Source: an uncultured Collinsella sp. (GTDB lineage Bacteria > Actinomycetota > Coriobacteriia > Coriobacteriales > Coriobacteriaceae). From it: DNA of 8,909 nt. The stretch is taken from contig USEF01000057.1 in the NCBI GenBank assembly GCA_900553475.1, forward strand, positions 1-8,909, given 5' to 3'. The position numbers and the translations under genes are program-made. Below the pieces are notes generated by a model. The model had not been told where the DNA came from. It searched no databases and saw only the letters and a program-made list of their open reading frames with translations. The first letter of the stretch is position 1, and every line of letters begins with the position of its first letter. This document shows, piece by piece, positions 1 through 6,881 of the stretch.

Positions 1-61
1 ACTGAATTTGGGGTTGAATCGTTTAAACAGTCCCTATTTCACCGCAACTTATTTGGGGATG

Positions 62-96
62 AAAAAGGCGGAGGCCCTGGGGAGGGACTCCGCCTT
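62..96 (-). terminator. Intrinsic terminator of the PTS gene
   Basis: Read on the minus strand, a 9-bp stem (AAGGCGGAG pairing with CTCCGCCTT, plus-strand positions 65-73 and 88-96) is extended past one mismatch by a further 4-bp CCCT/AGGG stem and a four-base loop. A run of T follows immediately (62-66 on the complement). It begins 36 nt past the PTS stop codon. This is the classic rho-independent form and suggests the permease is the last, and in this window the only, gene of its transcript. Confidence 0.9.
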
Positions 97-132
97 ATAT
101 ACAGGGGGCGATGGTATTCGCGTGTTGCGGGA

Positions 133-2136
133 TTAGACCAGACGGGCGTTGATCGTCTTGGCGATCTCGGCGGCGTCGGTGGAACCCTTGACGGTGGCAC
201 GGAAGTCCTCGTCCATGAGCGCCTCGGCAACTTTGGACAGGATCTTGAGGTGCGTGGTGCCGGCCTGGGCACCGGGGATGAGCAGGGCGATAGCCACGTT
301 GACGGGAGCGCCGTCCATGGTGTCCCAACCGGTCACGCCGGACTCGTCCTTGACGACGATGACGGCAGCCTCGGTAATGGCGTCGGACTTGGCATGCGGG
401 ATGGCGAAGCCCTCCATCATGCCCGTGGTGCCCTCGGCCTCGCGGGCCAGGAAGGCGTTCATCACGGCGTCGGCGTCGCTGGCGATACCTGCCTTGACGG
501 CCTGGTTGGAAACGAAGCTCAGAGCCTCGTCACGAGAAGCGAAGTCCTCGACGACAAAGACATTCTCGACCTTCACGAAGTCGGCAGCCTCGGCCTTGGG
601 GGCCTCGACGGCAGCGGCCTTGGGAGCCTCAACCGGCTTGGCTGCAGGAGCGGCCTTCTGATTCTTCTCGAAGTCGTACTTCTTGAAGGCCACGAACAGG
701 ATGCCACCGATCACAGCGCCGATGAGGATAGCGAGGACCCAAAGCGGACCGTTCTCGACAACAGGCAGGACCAGGAAGCCACCGTGAGGCGCCGGATCGT
801 GAACGTTGAACATAATGGTCAGGATCGAAGAGATAGAGGAACCGAGCATCATGATGGGCATGACGGGCCAGATGTTCTTGGTCATGAACGGAATGGCGCC
901 CTCGGTGATGTGGGTGCAACCAAGGATGAGGTTGACGACACCGGCGTCGTGATCCTCCTGGCTGAAGTACTTCTTGCCGACAACGACAGCGAAGGTGGTG
1001 ATCAGCGGCGGAACGATGCAGGCAGCGGAGACGGCAGCCATGAAGTTGGTGCCGAAGTTGTAGGTATCGGTGCCAACACCGGCGGCCAAAGCCTCGGTGA
1101 GCATAGCGGTACCGGTGACGTAAGCAGCCTTGTTGACCGGGCCGCCCATGTCAAAGGCGCACATGCAGCCAATGGCAAGACCCAGGACAACGGCGCCAGA
1201 GGCGGACAGGCCCTTGAGGAAGTCCATCATGGCGGTGTTGATGGCAGCCATGGGGCCGGAAATGCCGAGCATAACCAGACCGACGATGGCCGTCGAGAAC
1301 AGCGGGTACAGGAAGATAGCCTTGAGGCCGTCCAGGTTCTTGGGCAGACCGGCAAAGACCTTCTCGAGCAGCAGGATGACATAACCAGCGAGGAAGCCAC
1401 CGACGATGCCGCCCAGGAAGCCGAAGCCCACGCCAGCGCCACCGGCGTCGATCATGCCGGTCTCGGCGTTAACAGGCAGGCCCTGGATGGCGATCATACC
1501 GGCAACAAAGCCGGGGACGAGCGCCGGGCGCTTGCCGATGGACTCGGCGATGTAGGCGGAAAGCACCGGAACCATGAGGTTCATGGCGATGCCGCCGATG
1601 ATCTTGAGCATCGCAGCAAAGCTGTTGTAGTCAGACGCCGTCGAATCGAAGGACGTAATGCCCCACAGGAACGAAACGGCGGTCAGAACACCACCAGCAA
1701 CGACGAAGACCAGCATGTGGCTGACGCCGTTCATGAGGTGCTTGTATATGATGTGGCCGATGGACTCCTTCTCCTCGACCTCGTCCTCGACATCGGCAGC
1801 GGCTGCAACCGTGCTGTCGCCCTTGGCGGCGAGCGCGCGGTCAATCAGCTTACCGGCGGCCTCAACGGACAGGGCCTTGGAAACACCAACGGAAACCATG
1901 GGCTTACCGGCGAAACGCTCAGCCTGGACATCCTTGTCTGCTGCGACGACGACGGCCTTGGCACCAGCGATCTCACTCTTGGTGAGCTCGTTCTCGACAC
2001 CGACCTGGCCATGAGTCTCGACCTTAATGGTCAGACCGCGCTCGGCAGCTGCCTTCTCCAGCGCCTCCTTCGCCATGAAGGTGTGCGCAATGCCGGTCGG
2101 GCAACCGGTCGCGGCGATGATGTCAAACTTAGCCAT
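133..2136 (-). CDS. fruA: PTS fructose-family transporter subunit IIBCA
   Basis: A 667-residue fused phosphotransferase permease that would import and phosphorylate fructose or a related sugar, taking phosphate from HPr. Order: IIB at about 1-105 with the signature GCPTGIAHTF and phospho-acceptor Cys12; a short acidic linker; membrane IIC at about 126-490 with the family motifs DMGGPVNKAAY and GCTHITEGAIPF; an Ala/Pro/Lys/Glu-rich flexible linker at about 491-518; and IIA at about 519-667 with phospho-His581 in FAIPHA. The start at 2136 is chosen over an in-frame upstream start because AGGAGGG sits just upstream of it and the IIB fold begins directly with MAKFDIIAATG. No 1-phosphofructokinase gene is adjacent, so fructose itself is the best guess but is not proven. 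The gene is divergent from an RpiR-family regulator that probably controls it. Confidence 0.93.
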   Translation of the reverse strand: MAKFDIIAATGCPTGIAHTFMAKEALEKAAAERGLTIKVETHGQVGVENELTKSEIAGAKAVVVAADKDVQAERFAGKPMVSVGVSKALSVEAAGKLIDRALAAKGDSTVAAAADVEDEVEEKESIGHIIYKHLMNGVSHMLVFVVAGGVLTAVSFLWGITSFDSTASDYNSFAAMLKIIGGIAMNLMVPVLSAYIAESIGKRPALVPGFVAGMIAIQGLPVNAETGMIDAGGAGVGFGFLGGIVGGFLAGYVILLLEKVFAGLPKNLDGLKAIFLYPLFSTAIVGLVMLGISGPMAAINTAMMDFLKGLSASGAVVLGLAIGCMCAFDMGGPVNKAAYVTGTAMLTEALAAGVGTDTYNFGTNFMAAVSAACIVPPLITTFAVVVGKKYFSQEDHDAGVVNLILGCTHITEGAIPFMTKNIWPVMPIMMLGSSISSILTIMFNVHDPAPHGGFLVLPVVENGPLWVLAILIGAVIGGILFVAFKKYDFEKNQKAAPAAKPVEAPKAAAVEAPKAEAADFVKVENVFVVEDFASRDEALSFVSNQAVKAGIASDADAVMNAFLAREAEGTTGMMEGFAIPHAKSDAITEAAVIVVKDESGVTGWDTMDGAPVNVAIALLIPGAQAGTTHLKILSKVAEALMDEDFRATVKGSTDAAEIAKTINARLV

Positions 2137-2157
2137 GTGTCCCTCCTTCTTGAGTAC

Positions 2158-2173
2158 AGCGCCCGCGGGCGCT
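2158..2173. repeat. 16-bp GC-rich perfect palindrome in the PTS leader
   Basis: The sequence AGCGCCCGCGGGCGCT is its own reverse complement. It lies 21 nt upstream of the PTS start codon, just 5' of the ribosome binding site (about 2142-2148). It could be a dimeric protein-binding site, or fold in the mRNA leader beside the ribosome binding site. The palindrome is seen directly; any function is inference. Confidence 0.55.
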
Positions 2174-2180
2174 CCCCTAC

Positions 2181-2202
2181 ACGCGCTTCGATGCGCGTTT
2201 TT
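2181..2202 (+). terminator. Terminator-like hairpin in the divergent region
   Basis: ACGCGC (2181-2186) and GCGCGT (2193-2198) form a 6-bp stem around a TTCGAT loop, followed by a T run (2198-2202) on the plus strand. It would stop plus-strand (antisense) transcription leaving the PTS gene before it reaches the RpiR gene. On the minus strand the same hairpin would form in the PTS leader mRNA without a U tract. The stem is short, so activity is uncertain. Confidence 0.45.
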
Positions 2203-2261
2203 CCACAACTGAAAGATACCAACCTACCGTCCGCGTGAGAAGAGACAAGGTGCAATTCTCC

Positions 2262-2307
2262 GGTGAAAGGTTCTTTCATAACCGTAAACGGTAAGTGAAA
2301 GTTTACC
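2262..2307. promoter_or_regulatory. Clustered inverted repeats, candidate operator
   Basis: Several exact dyads overlap within 46 bp: TGAAAG-GTT-CTTTCA (2264-2278), GGTT-N7-AACC (2269-2283), ACCGT-AA-ACGGT (2281-2292) and GGTAA-N8-TTACC (2290-2307). TGAAAG recurs at 2264 and 2296, 32 bp apart (about three helical turns), and again at 2210. The cluster sits between the divergent PTS and RpiR-family genes, where a shared operator would be expected. Binding by the adjacent regulator is inferred from position only. I found no convincing -35/-10 pair for the PTS gene; the best candidates are weak. Confidence 0.55.
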
Positions 2308-2354
2308 ATCAACACTTGAAACGGCAAGGTGTATCTTGTAATTGAAAATGCCCG

Positions 2355-2360
2355 TATACT
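2355..2360 (+). promoter_or_regulatory. Probable -10 box of the RpiR-family gene
   Basis: TATACT matches five of six bases of the sigma-70 type -10 consensus and lies 48 nt upstream of the chosen start at 2409. No good -35 hexamer is present at 16-18 bp spacing, so the promoter may be weak or activator-dependent. If it is right, transcription starts near 2367, which rules out the alternative ATG at 2361 as the translation start. Confidence 0.45.
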
Positions 2361-2408
2361 ATGGCATTGCGAATCAAATTAGATTTTCATGCCAACCAGG
2401 AGCCATCC

Positions 2409-3266
2409 ATGACCGATAGTAGCAAGAGCGCACTTTCCCTCATTAGCACCCATCAGGGATACAGCGAGTCCGAGCAGCGCATTGTCGACTATATATTGGA
2501 GCACCAGTCCGAGGCGCCACGCCTCACGGCCGCTCAGCTCTCGCGCGCCGCCGCCACGTCCGAGGCGACCGTTTCGCGCTTCTGCCGCAAGCTTGGCTTT
2601 GGTAGCTTCCGCAGCTTTCAGTTTTCGTTGGCGAGGGATTTGGAAAGCCAGCGTAACGAGGGCCTGACTGACGAGGTCTCGCTCGACAATATGGAGCAGA
2701 GCCTCAAGAATATCCTGGCTGCCAAGGTGAACGAGCTTAATGCGACCATCGACGGGATCGACCACGATACGCTGGCGGCTGTTGTGCATGCCCTTAAGCA
2801 TGCAGGGGTTATTGAGTTTGCAGCTGTGGGCAATACGAACGCGGTCGCGCTCGATGCGACGTTTAAGTTTTCGCAGCTGGGCCTGCGCTGCATGGCGAGC
2901 ACCATTAGCGAGACATCAATCGGCTTTGCGCTCACGTTACGCCCGGGTGACGTCATCGTGCTTATCTCAAACTCCGGCAAATCGCGTCGACTGAATCGCA
3001 TGGCAAAAGCGGCTCGCGACTGCGGCGCGACCGTAGTCGTCATCAGCAGCGACAGCAAATCCCCGCTCGCGCGCCTGGCAGACTACACTTTTAACACCGT
3101 CAGCCACGAAGCGCTGCTGACAACGGGCGACTTTGCGTTCTCTAAGATCAGCGCCACGATGATCATCGAAGTCATCTACAACTTCCTGCTGCCCGAGATT
3201 GAAGACGCGCGTGAGCATATCAGCTACTACGAGGAGCTCATCCAGCCGGATAAAGTCGTGGAGTAA
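2409..3266 (+). CDS. MurR/RpiR family transcriptional regulator
   Basis: A 285-residue regulator with an N-terminal RpiR-type helix-turn-helix domain (about 1-78; recognition region around LSRAAATSEATVSRFCRKLG, 44-63) and a C-terminal SIS sugar-phosphate-binding domain (about 120-255). The SIS domain shows VGNTNA at 140-145 and the phosphosugar-loop motif SNSGKSRRLN at 187-196. Family members bind DNA as dimers and respond to phosphosugars. The start at 2409 is chosen over ATG 2361 because AGGAG (2398-2402) lies 6 nt before it and the HTH domain begins soon after; the earlier ATG overlaps the likely -10 box. It is transcribed away from the PTS permease, so it most likely represses or activates that gene in response to the imported sugar phosphate. 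The exact ligand cannot be read from the sequence. Confidence 0.92.
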   Translation: MTDSSKSALSLISTHQGYSESEQRIVDYILEHQSEAPRLTAAQLSRAAATSEATVSRFCRKLGFGSFRSFQFSLARDLESQRNEGLTDEVSLDNMEQSLKNILAAKVNELNATIDGIDHDTLAAVVHALKHAGVIEFAAVGNTNAVALDATFKFSQLGLRCMASTISETSIGFALTLRPGDVIVLISNSGKSRRLNRMAKAARDCGATVVVISSDSKSPLARLADYTFNTVSHEALLTTGDFAFSKISATMIIEVIYNFLLPEIEDAREHISYYEELIQPDKVVE

Positions 3267-3274
3267 AACGCGTA

Positions 3275-3307
3275 GTGGGACAAAAATTTCAGTCTATTTT
3301 GTCCCAC
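3275..3307. terminator. Shared hairpin between convergent genes
   Basis: A perfect 11-bp stem, GTGGGACAAAA (3275-3285) with TTTTGTCCCAC (3297-3307), encloses an 11-nt loop. It lies 8 nt past the regulator stop and 18 nt past the recN stop, so it probably terminates both convergent transcripts. It is not a textbook site: no T run follows the stem in the plus direction, and only four T's a few bases on in the minus direction; the A/T tract is within the stem. Confidence 0.65.
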
Positions 3308-3325
3308 CAACACCGCTGATACGAC

Positions 3326-4954
3326 CTAACCTCGAGCTTCTTCGAGCATCTGCTTCGCGTGGGCCAAGCTTGCCTCGGACTGATCGCCGCTCAACATGCG
3401 GGCGATCTCGGCAGTACGCGCTTCGCCGGTTACCTCATCCAAATGCGTCTGGGGAACATCGCCCGGTTCCTTGCTGACGACATAATGCTTGTCAGCCATG
3501 ACGGCGACCTGCGCCAAGTGGGTTACGACAATCACCTGATGCGTAGCGGCGAGATCTGCCAGCACGCCCGCGAGCGCACGCGCCGTGGAGCCACCGACAC
3601 CGGCATCGACCTCGTCAAACACCAGCGTATTGACACCGTCCGCGTTACCGAGGACAACCTTGCTTGCAAGCATGACGCGGCTGAGCTCGCCGCCCGACGC
3701 AATGCGGCGCAGGGGACGTGGCGTCAAGCCGGCACCGCTGCGGTATAGCAGCTCGTAGCTCGAAGGACCAACGGGCGTCCACTCAGCACGGGGAAGATCG
3801 CGCGACTCCCAGACGAGCTCGGCACTACCCATCTCCAAGCGCGCCATCTGGCGGCCAACCTCGTGGCAGAAGCGCGGGGCCGCCGTATTGCGTGCGCGCT
3901 TAAGTGCCTTGGCAGCGGCAAACAACTCGCGCTCGGCGCTCCCGAGTGCCTCACGCGCCTTTTTGATCTGCTCATCGCCATCATCGACCAGGGACAGCAG
4001 CTCTTGCGAGCGATCGCGCATGGCAAAAACATCGTCCATGGTGGGACCCCACTGACGCAACAGGCCCTTGAGGTCGGAATATCGCTCACGCATGCGTGCG
4101 AGCTCGCGCGGGTCGAAGGCGACGCCATCGCGATAGGTACGAAGCTCGTTCGCGCAATCCTCAAGGGAGATACAGGCATCCGAAAGCGCATCGGCAATGT
4201 CGCCCAGTTTGCGATCGACGGTAGCCATTCGGGAAAGTTCTGCCACGGCGCTGTTCACGGCGTCGAGCGCTCCCCCTTCGGAGGCAAGCGATGCATGGGC
4301 ATCGTTAGCTGTGGCAACCAGTACCTCGGCATGTTCGGAGCGCGGCAGCAGTTCCTCGAGTTCCTCATACTCGCCCGGTTTGGGGTCGACCTCGCCGATG
4401 CGCTCGAGCGCAAAGCGCGCCTCCTCGACGCGACTCCCCCGCGCACGTGAGGCCTCCTCGACGCGACGGACCTCCTTGGCAGCCGCGCGCGAGGCTTTAA
4501 AGCAAGCACGGTAGTGCTCGAGCGCCTCAAACGCAGAGCGTCCCGCCCAGGCATCGACCATCGCAACGTGATGCGCCGGATCGAGCAAGCGCTGGTGCTC
4601 GTGCTGGCCGCACAGATCCATCATCACGCCGACGCGCTCCGAAAGCTCGCGCACGCTGGCGATGCGGCCGTCAATCTTCACGCGGCTGCGGCCCTCGGCA
4701 GAAAGGCTACGCTGCACGGTAAAGCCCTCCGTGTCGTGCGGCCCGTCAAACAGGCGCGCCTCGACGCTCGCCAGCGCCTCGCCCTCGCGCACCGTCGACG
4801 AATCCGCACGCTCACCCAAAATAAGCTTGAGCGCCGAGAGCAGCGCGGTCTTGCCGGCGCCGGTCTCGCCGGTCAGGACAGTCAGACCGGCACTCGGCAC
4901 CAGCGTCGCCTCGCGAATGAGTGCAATGTTAGAAACCTGCAGCTCATCGATCAT
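3326..4954 (-). CDS. recN: DNA repair protein RecN
   Basis: A 542-residue SMC-like ATPase that acts early in recombinational repair of double-strand breaks. The N-terminus MIDELQVSNIALI is typical of RecN. Walker A is GETGAGKT at 29-36, followed by the QHEHQ segment characteristic of the family. The middle third is charged and helical, forming the short coiled-coil arms. The C-terminal half-ATPase carries the ABC signature ASGGELSR (SGGE 420-423), Walker B TLVFDE (Asp447, Glu448) with DAGVGG, and the VTHLAQ switch histidine near 479. Length is normal for the family (about 550). Its start codon lies inside the end of nadK (11-nt overlap ATGATCGATGA), with GGAG 6 nt upstream, indicating translational coupling. 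It is the last gene of the operon. Confidence 0.97.
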   Translation of the reverse strand: MIDELQVSNIALIREATLVPSAGLTVLTGETGAGKTALLSALKLILGERADSSTVREGEALASVEARLFDGPHDTEGFTVQRSLSAEGRSRVKIDGRIASVRELSERVGVMMDLCGQHEHQRLLDPAHHVAMVDAWAGRSAFEALEHYRACFKASRAAAKEVRRVEEASRARGSRVEEARFALERIGEVDPKPGEYEELEELLPRSEHAEVLVATANDAHASLASEGGALDAVNSAVAELSRMATVDRKLGDIADALSDACISLEDCANELRTYRDGVAFDPRELARMRERYSDLKGLLRQWGPTMDDVFAMRDRSQELLSLVDDGDEQIKKAREALGSAERELFAAAKALKRARNTAAPRFCHEVGRQMARLEMGSAELVWESRDLPRAEWTPVGPSSYELLYRSGAGLTPRPLRRIASGGELSRVMLASKVVLGNADGVNTLVFDEVDAGVGGSTARALAGVLADLAATHQVIVVTHLAQVAVMADKHYVVSKEPGDVPQTHLDEVTGEARTAEIARMLSGDQSEASLAHAKQMLEEARG

Positions 4955-5804
4955 GACGGACTCCGTAGAAAACGCGGCTCACCGAGTTATAGAAGCTCTC
5001 GGGGCCGTAATCGAGGAGCAGCACATCTCCGGGCCCGCGGCGCACAGCCACGCTCTCAACGGTGCCATCGCAGGTAATAAACTGTCCATCGATAGCGATC
5101 GCCGGAACGCTTGGACGGTCATCGGACATAAAGATTTCGACGACATCACTCGGCGAAGTCAAGAAGGCACGGGCCTGAATGGTGTGCGGCGCAATGGGTA
5201 CGCAGACCATGCCCGTATAGTCGGGGCTCACGATGGGGCCACCGGCACTGAGCGCGTAACCCGTAGAACCAGTCGCCGTGGACACGACCACGCCGTCGCC
5301 ACGCAGTCGGTCGATATGGTGGCCCGACACCGTGATGTCGAACTCGACCATATCGGACAGCGGACCGCGGGTAAGCGCCATGTCGTTGAGGGCGAAGGTG
5401 CGCACGACATCCTTCGTACCGTCTTCGCGCACGGACACGATATCCGCGGCGATGGTAGCGCGACGGCTCACATGCAGCTCGCCGGACAGGGCGTCGCTCA
5501 CGACCTGCAGAATGTCGCGCTCCTCGGGACTCGCAGCCGTCAAAAAGCCCAGGTGACCATAGGAAAGACCGAGGATAGGAATCTCGCGATGGTTGAGGAT
5601 GCGGGCAGCGCGCAGCAACGTACCGTCGCCGCCGAGCGTAATGACCAGATCGGAGCCGTCAATATCAGGCGTGCTCTGAATCTTGGATCGCTGGTCGGCA
5701 GCCCATGCGACCTCATAGCCCTGGCGCGTCAGCCAAAGCTCGATCATCAGGCCGCTCTCGACCGCCTCTTGCTTGTAGTAATTGGGAACCAGAAAGACCT
5801 TCAT
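4944..5804 (-). CDS. nadK: NAD kinase
   Basis: A 286-residue cytoplasmic enzyme that phosphorylates NAD to NADP using ATP or polyphosphate. The catalytic GGDGT motif is at 58-62 (Asp60), and the glycine-rich substrate segment DGVVVSTATGSTGY is at 170-183, followed by LSAGGPIVSP. Variations from the usual family pattern: GLSYGHLGFL at 79-88, where most members have GxNxGxLGFL; LND at 139-141 instead of the usual NE pair; and STATGSTGY instead of STPTGSTAY. Arg168, two residues before the conserved DG, aligns with the polar residue that in E. coli is linked to preference for NAD over NADH; this is from memory and is inference. The start codon overlaps the tlyA stop as ATGA, and no strong ribosome binding site precedes it, so translation is probably coupled to tlyA. 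Confidence 0.96.
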   Translation of the reverse strand: MKVFLVPNYYKQEAVESGLMIELWLTRQGYEVAWAADQRSKIQSTPDIDGSDLVITLGGDGTLLRAARILNHREIPILGLSYGHLGFLTAASPEERDILQVVSDALSGELHVSRRATIAADIVSVREDGTKDVVRTFALNDMALTRGPLSDMVEFDITVSGHHIDRLRGDGVVVSTATGSTGYALSAGGPIVSPDYTGMVCVPIAPHTIQARAFLTSPSDVVEIFMSDDRPSVPAIAIDGQFITCDGTVESVAVRRGPGDVLLLDYGPESFYNSVSRVFYGVRHDR

Positions 5805-6604
5805 AGCGTTGCAGCTTTCTCGCTCAAAACCGATACCTGAGATTGCAACTCGTCTTGCGGGCGGTCGCCGGAGTCAAATCTCGTGCCGTACAGGAAAAAC
5901 TCAACGTTTCCCTTGGCACCATGAATGGGCGACACGCACACATCGACCGGGAACAGCCCCTTAGAGGCAAAGAGTTCAACTGCCGCAACGAGTGTATCAC
6001 GGCGCACGGCGGGATCGGTCACAATGCCGCCCTCGCCCACCAGCGCCGCCGGAGCCTCAAACTGCGGCTTTACGAGCGTGCAGAATGCACCCGTAGGCGC
6101 GAGGCACGCCAGTACCGCATCGATAATATTCGCGATGCTGGTAAACGAGACATCACACACAGCCAGGTCGATGGCGCCGGTATAGCCAAGCTCAGGCAGC
6201 TGCGTCACGTTTGTGCGCTCATGCAGCGTCACGCGATCGTCCTGACGCAACGACCAATCGAACTGGGCGTGACCCACGTCCACAGAGACAACGGTCGCAG
6301 CTCCGCGCTTGAGCAGGCAATCGGTAAAACCGCCGGTAGAGCAGCCCACATCCAAACAGGCAAGGCCCGTCGGATTGATGCCAAACGCATCAAGCGCGCC
6401 TTCGAGCTTAAGACCACCGCGGCCAACATAGGGAATGCGCCCCTTCACGTGCAGCGGCAGCCCCGGGATCACCTTAAGGCCCGGCGAAGTCAAGCGCTCA
6501 CCGCCACTCGAGACCAAGCCGGCCATAAGAGTGCGAAGGGCATCCGCGCGATCGGCGCAGATGCCCTGTGAAATCAGTTCGTCATCAAGACGCACGCGTT
6601 TCAT
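5801..6604 (-). CDS. tlyA: TlyA family rRNA 2'-O-methyltransferase
   Basis: A 267-residue protein with an N-terminal S4 RNA-binding domain (about 4-62, starting RVRLDDELISQG) and an FtsJ-type Rossmann methyltransferase domain. Visible motifs: YVGRGGLKLEGAL at 59-71, the SAM site DVGCSTGGFTD at 85-95, DVSFTS at 151-156 and KPQFE at 179-183. Family members 2'-O-methylate 16S and/or 23S rRNA, which in mycobacteria affects capreomycin sensitivity; the old name hemolysin is a misnomer for most. The start is uncertain: ATG 6604 fits homologues that begin Met plus a few residues before RLD, but ATG 6613 and TTG 6616 are in frame and none has a strong ribosome binding site. It is followed by nadK with a 4-nt overlap. 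Confidence 0.95.
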   Translation of the reverse strand: MKRVRLDDELISQGICADRADALRTLMAGLVSSGGERLTSPGLKVIPGLPLHVKGRIPYVGRGGLKLEGALDAFGINPTGLACLDVGCSTGGFTDCLLKRGAATVVSVDVGHAQFDWSLRQDDRVTLHERTNVTQLPELGYTGAIDLAVCDVSFTSIANIIDAVLACLAPTGAFCTLVKPQFEAPAALVGEGGIVTDPAVRRDTLVAAVELFASKGLFPVDVCVSPIHGAKGNVEFFLYGTRFDSGDRPQDELQSQVSVLSEKAATL

Positions 6605-6639
6605 GAATGCCATCAACCATTCGTATCCGGAGATGCGGC

Positions 6640-6879
6640 CTAGCTATCCTGGGATTCGTTTGTCGCATCCTCATCGTATTCTTGCTCGAGCTTGTCGGCC
6701 TCACGCGGCGTCAACTCAAACTTGTCGACCATATCGACCGCGCGGGAGCCCAGCTCAATCGCTTCGTCAAACAAATCGAGCGAACGCTCCAAGGAGGTAT
6801 CCTTGGAGCGAACGGTAGCGATGATCTGATCCAGACGGTCCGAGATCTCATCAAAGTTACGGACAGAACCCTCTGGCAT
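6640..6879 (-). CDS. xseB: Exodeoxyribonuclease VII small subunit
   Basis: A 79-residue protein matching XseB in size and pattern: an N-terminal helix FDEISDRLDQIIATV, the family hallmark SLERSLDLFDEAIELG (about 29-44), then a charged helix and acidic tail. XseB subunits assemble on the large subunit XseA to give the single-strand-specific nuclease that trims DNA to oligonucleotides. GAGGAG lies 5 nt before the ATG, and only 2 nt separate it from the nusB stop. On the mRNA, ACTCC and GGAGT form a small stem that would cover this ribosome binding site until ribosomes finishing nusB open it (inference). No xseA is present in the window, although it usually sits directly upstream of xseB. Confidence 0.92.
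   Translation of the reverse strand: MPEGSVRNFDEISDRLDQIIATVRSKDTSLERSLDLFDEAIELGSRAVDMVDKFELTPREADKLEQEYDEDATNESQDS
6785..6810 (-). repeat. Perfect 11-bp inverted repeat within xseB
   Basis: CGCTCCAAGGA (6785-6795) and TCCTTGGAGCG (6800-6810) are exact reverse complements around a 4-nt centre, giving a GC-rich hairpin in the xseB mRNA. It encodes RSKDTSLER. The mRNA strand contains ACCTCCTT, identical to the anti-Shine-Dalgarno end of 16S rRNA. No U tract directly follows, so it is not a standard terminator. Confidence 0.6.
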
Positions 6880-6881
6880 GG

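Noticed and set aside
1..61. Repeated ATTTGGGG (6-13 and 51-58) and the GTTTAAAC palindrome (21-28) at the left edge
   Set aside because: These are short, and the stretch is AT-rich and cut by the window edge. No gene, promoter or longer repeat can be supported from it.
250..2238. A 662-codon open frame on the plus strand, antisense to the PTS gene
   Set aside because: Its product is an Asp/Gly/His/Asn-rich sequence without any recognisable domain, as expected when a GC-rich gene that avoids TTA, CTA and TCA codons is read backwards. The minus-strand product has full IIB, IIC and IIA motifs.
2281..2294. Possible catabolite-responsive (cre) element around GTAAACGG
   Set aside because: The centre matches, but the outer bases of the cre consensus do not on either strand, and use of CcpA in this lineage is not established. 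The bases are better explained as part of the dyad cluster.
2785..2804. TGCATG-N8-CATGCA inverted repeat inside the RpiR-family gene
   Set aside because: The arms are only 6 bp and nearly palindromic themselves; chance occurrence in coding sequence is likely.
4662..5840. A 392-codon open frame on the plus strand across recN and nadK
   Set aside because: It runs antisense through two genes with clear motifs, has no family-like segment, and no ribosome binding site was seen.
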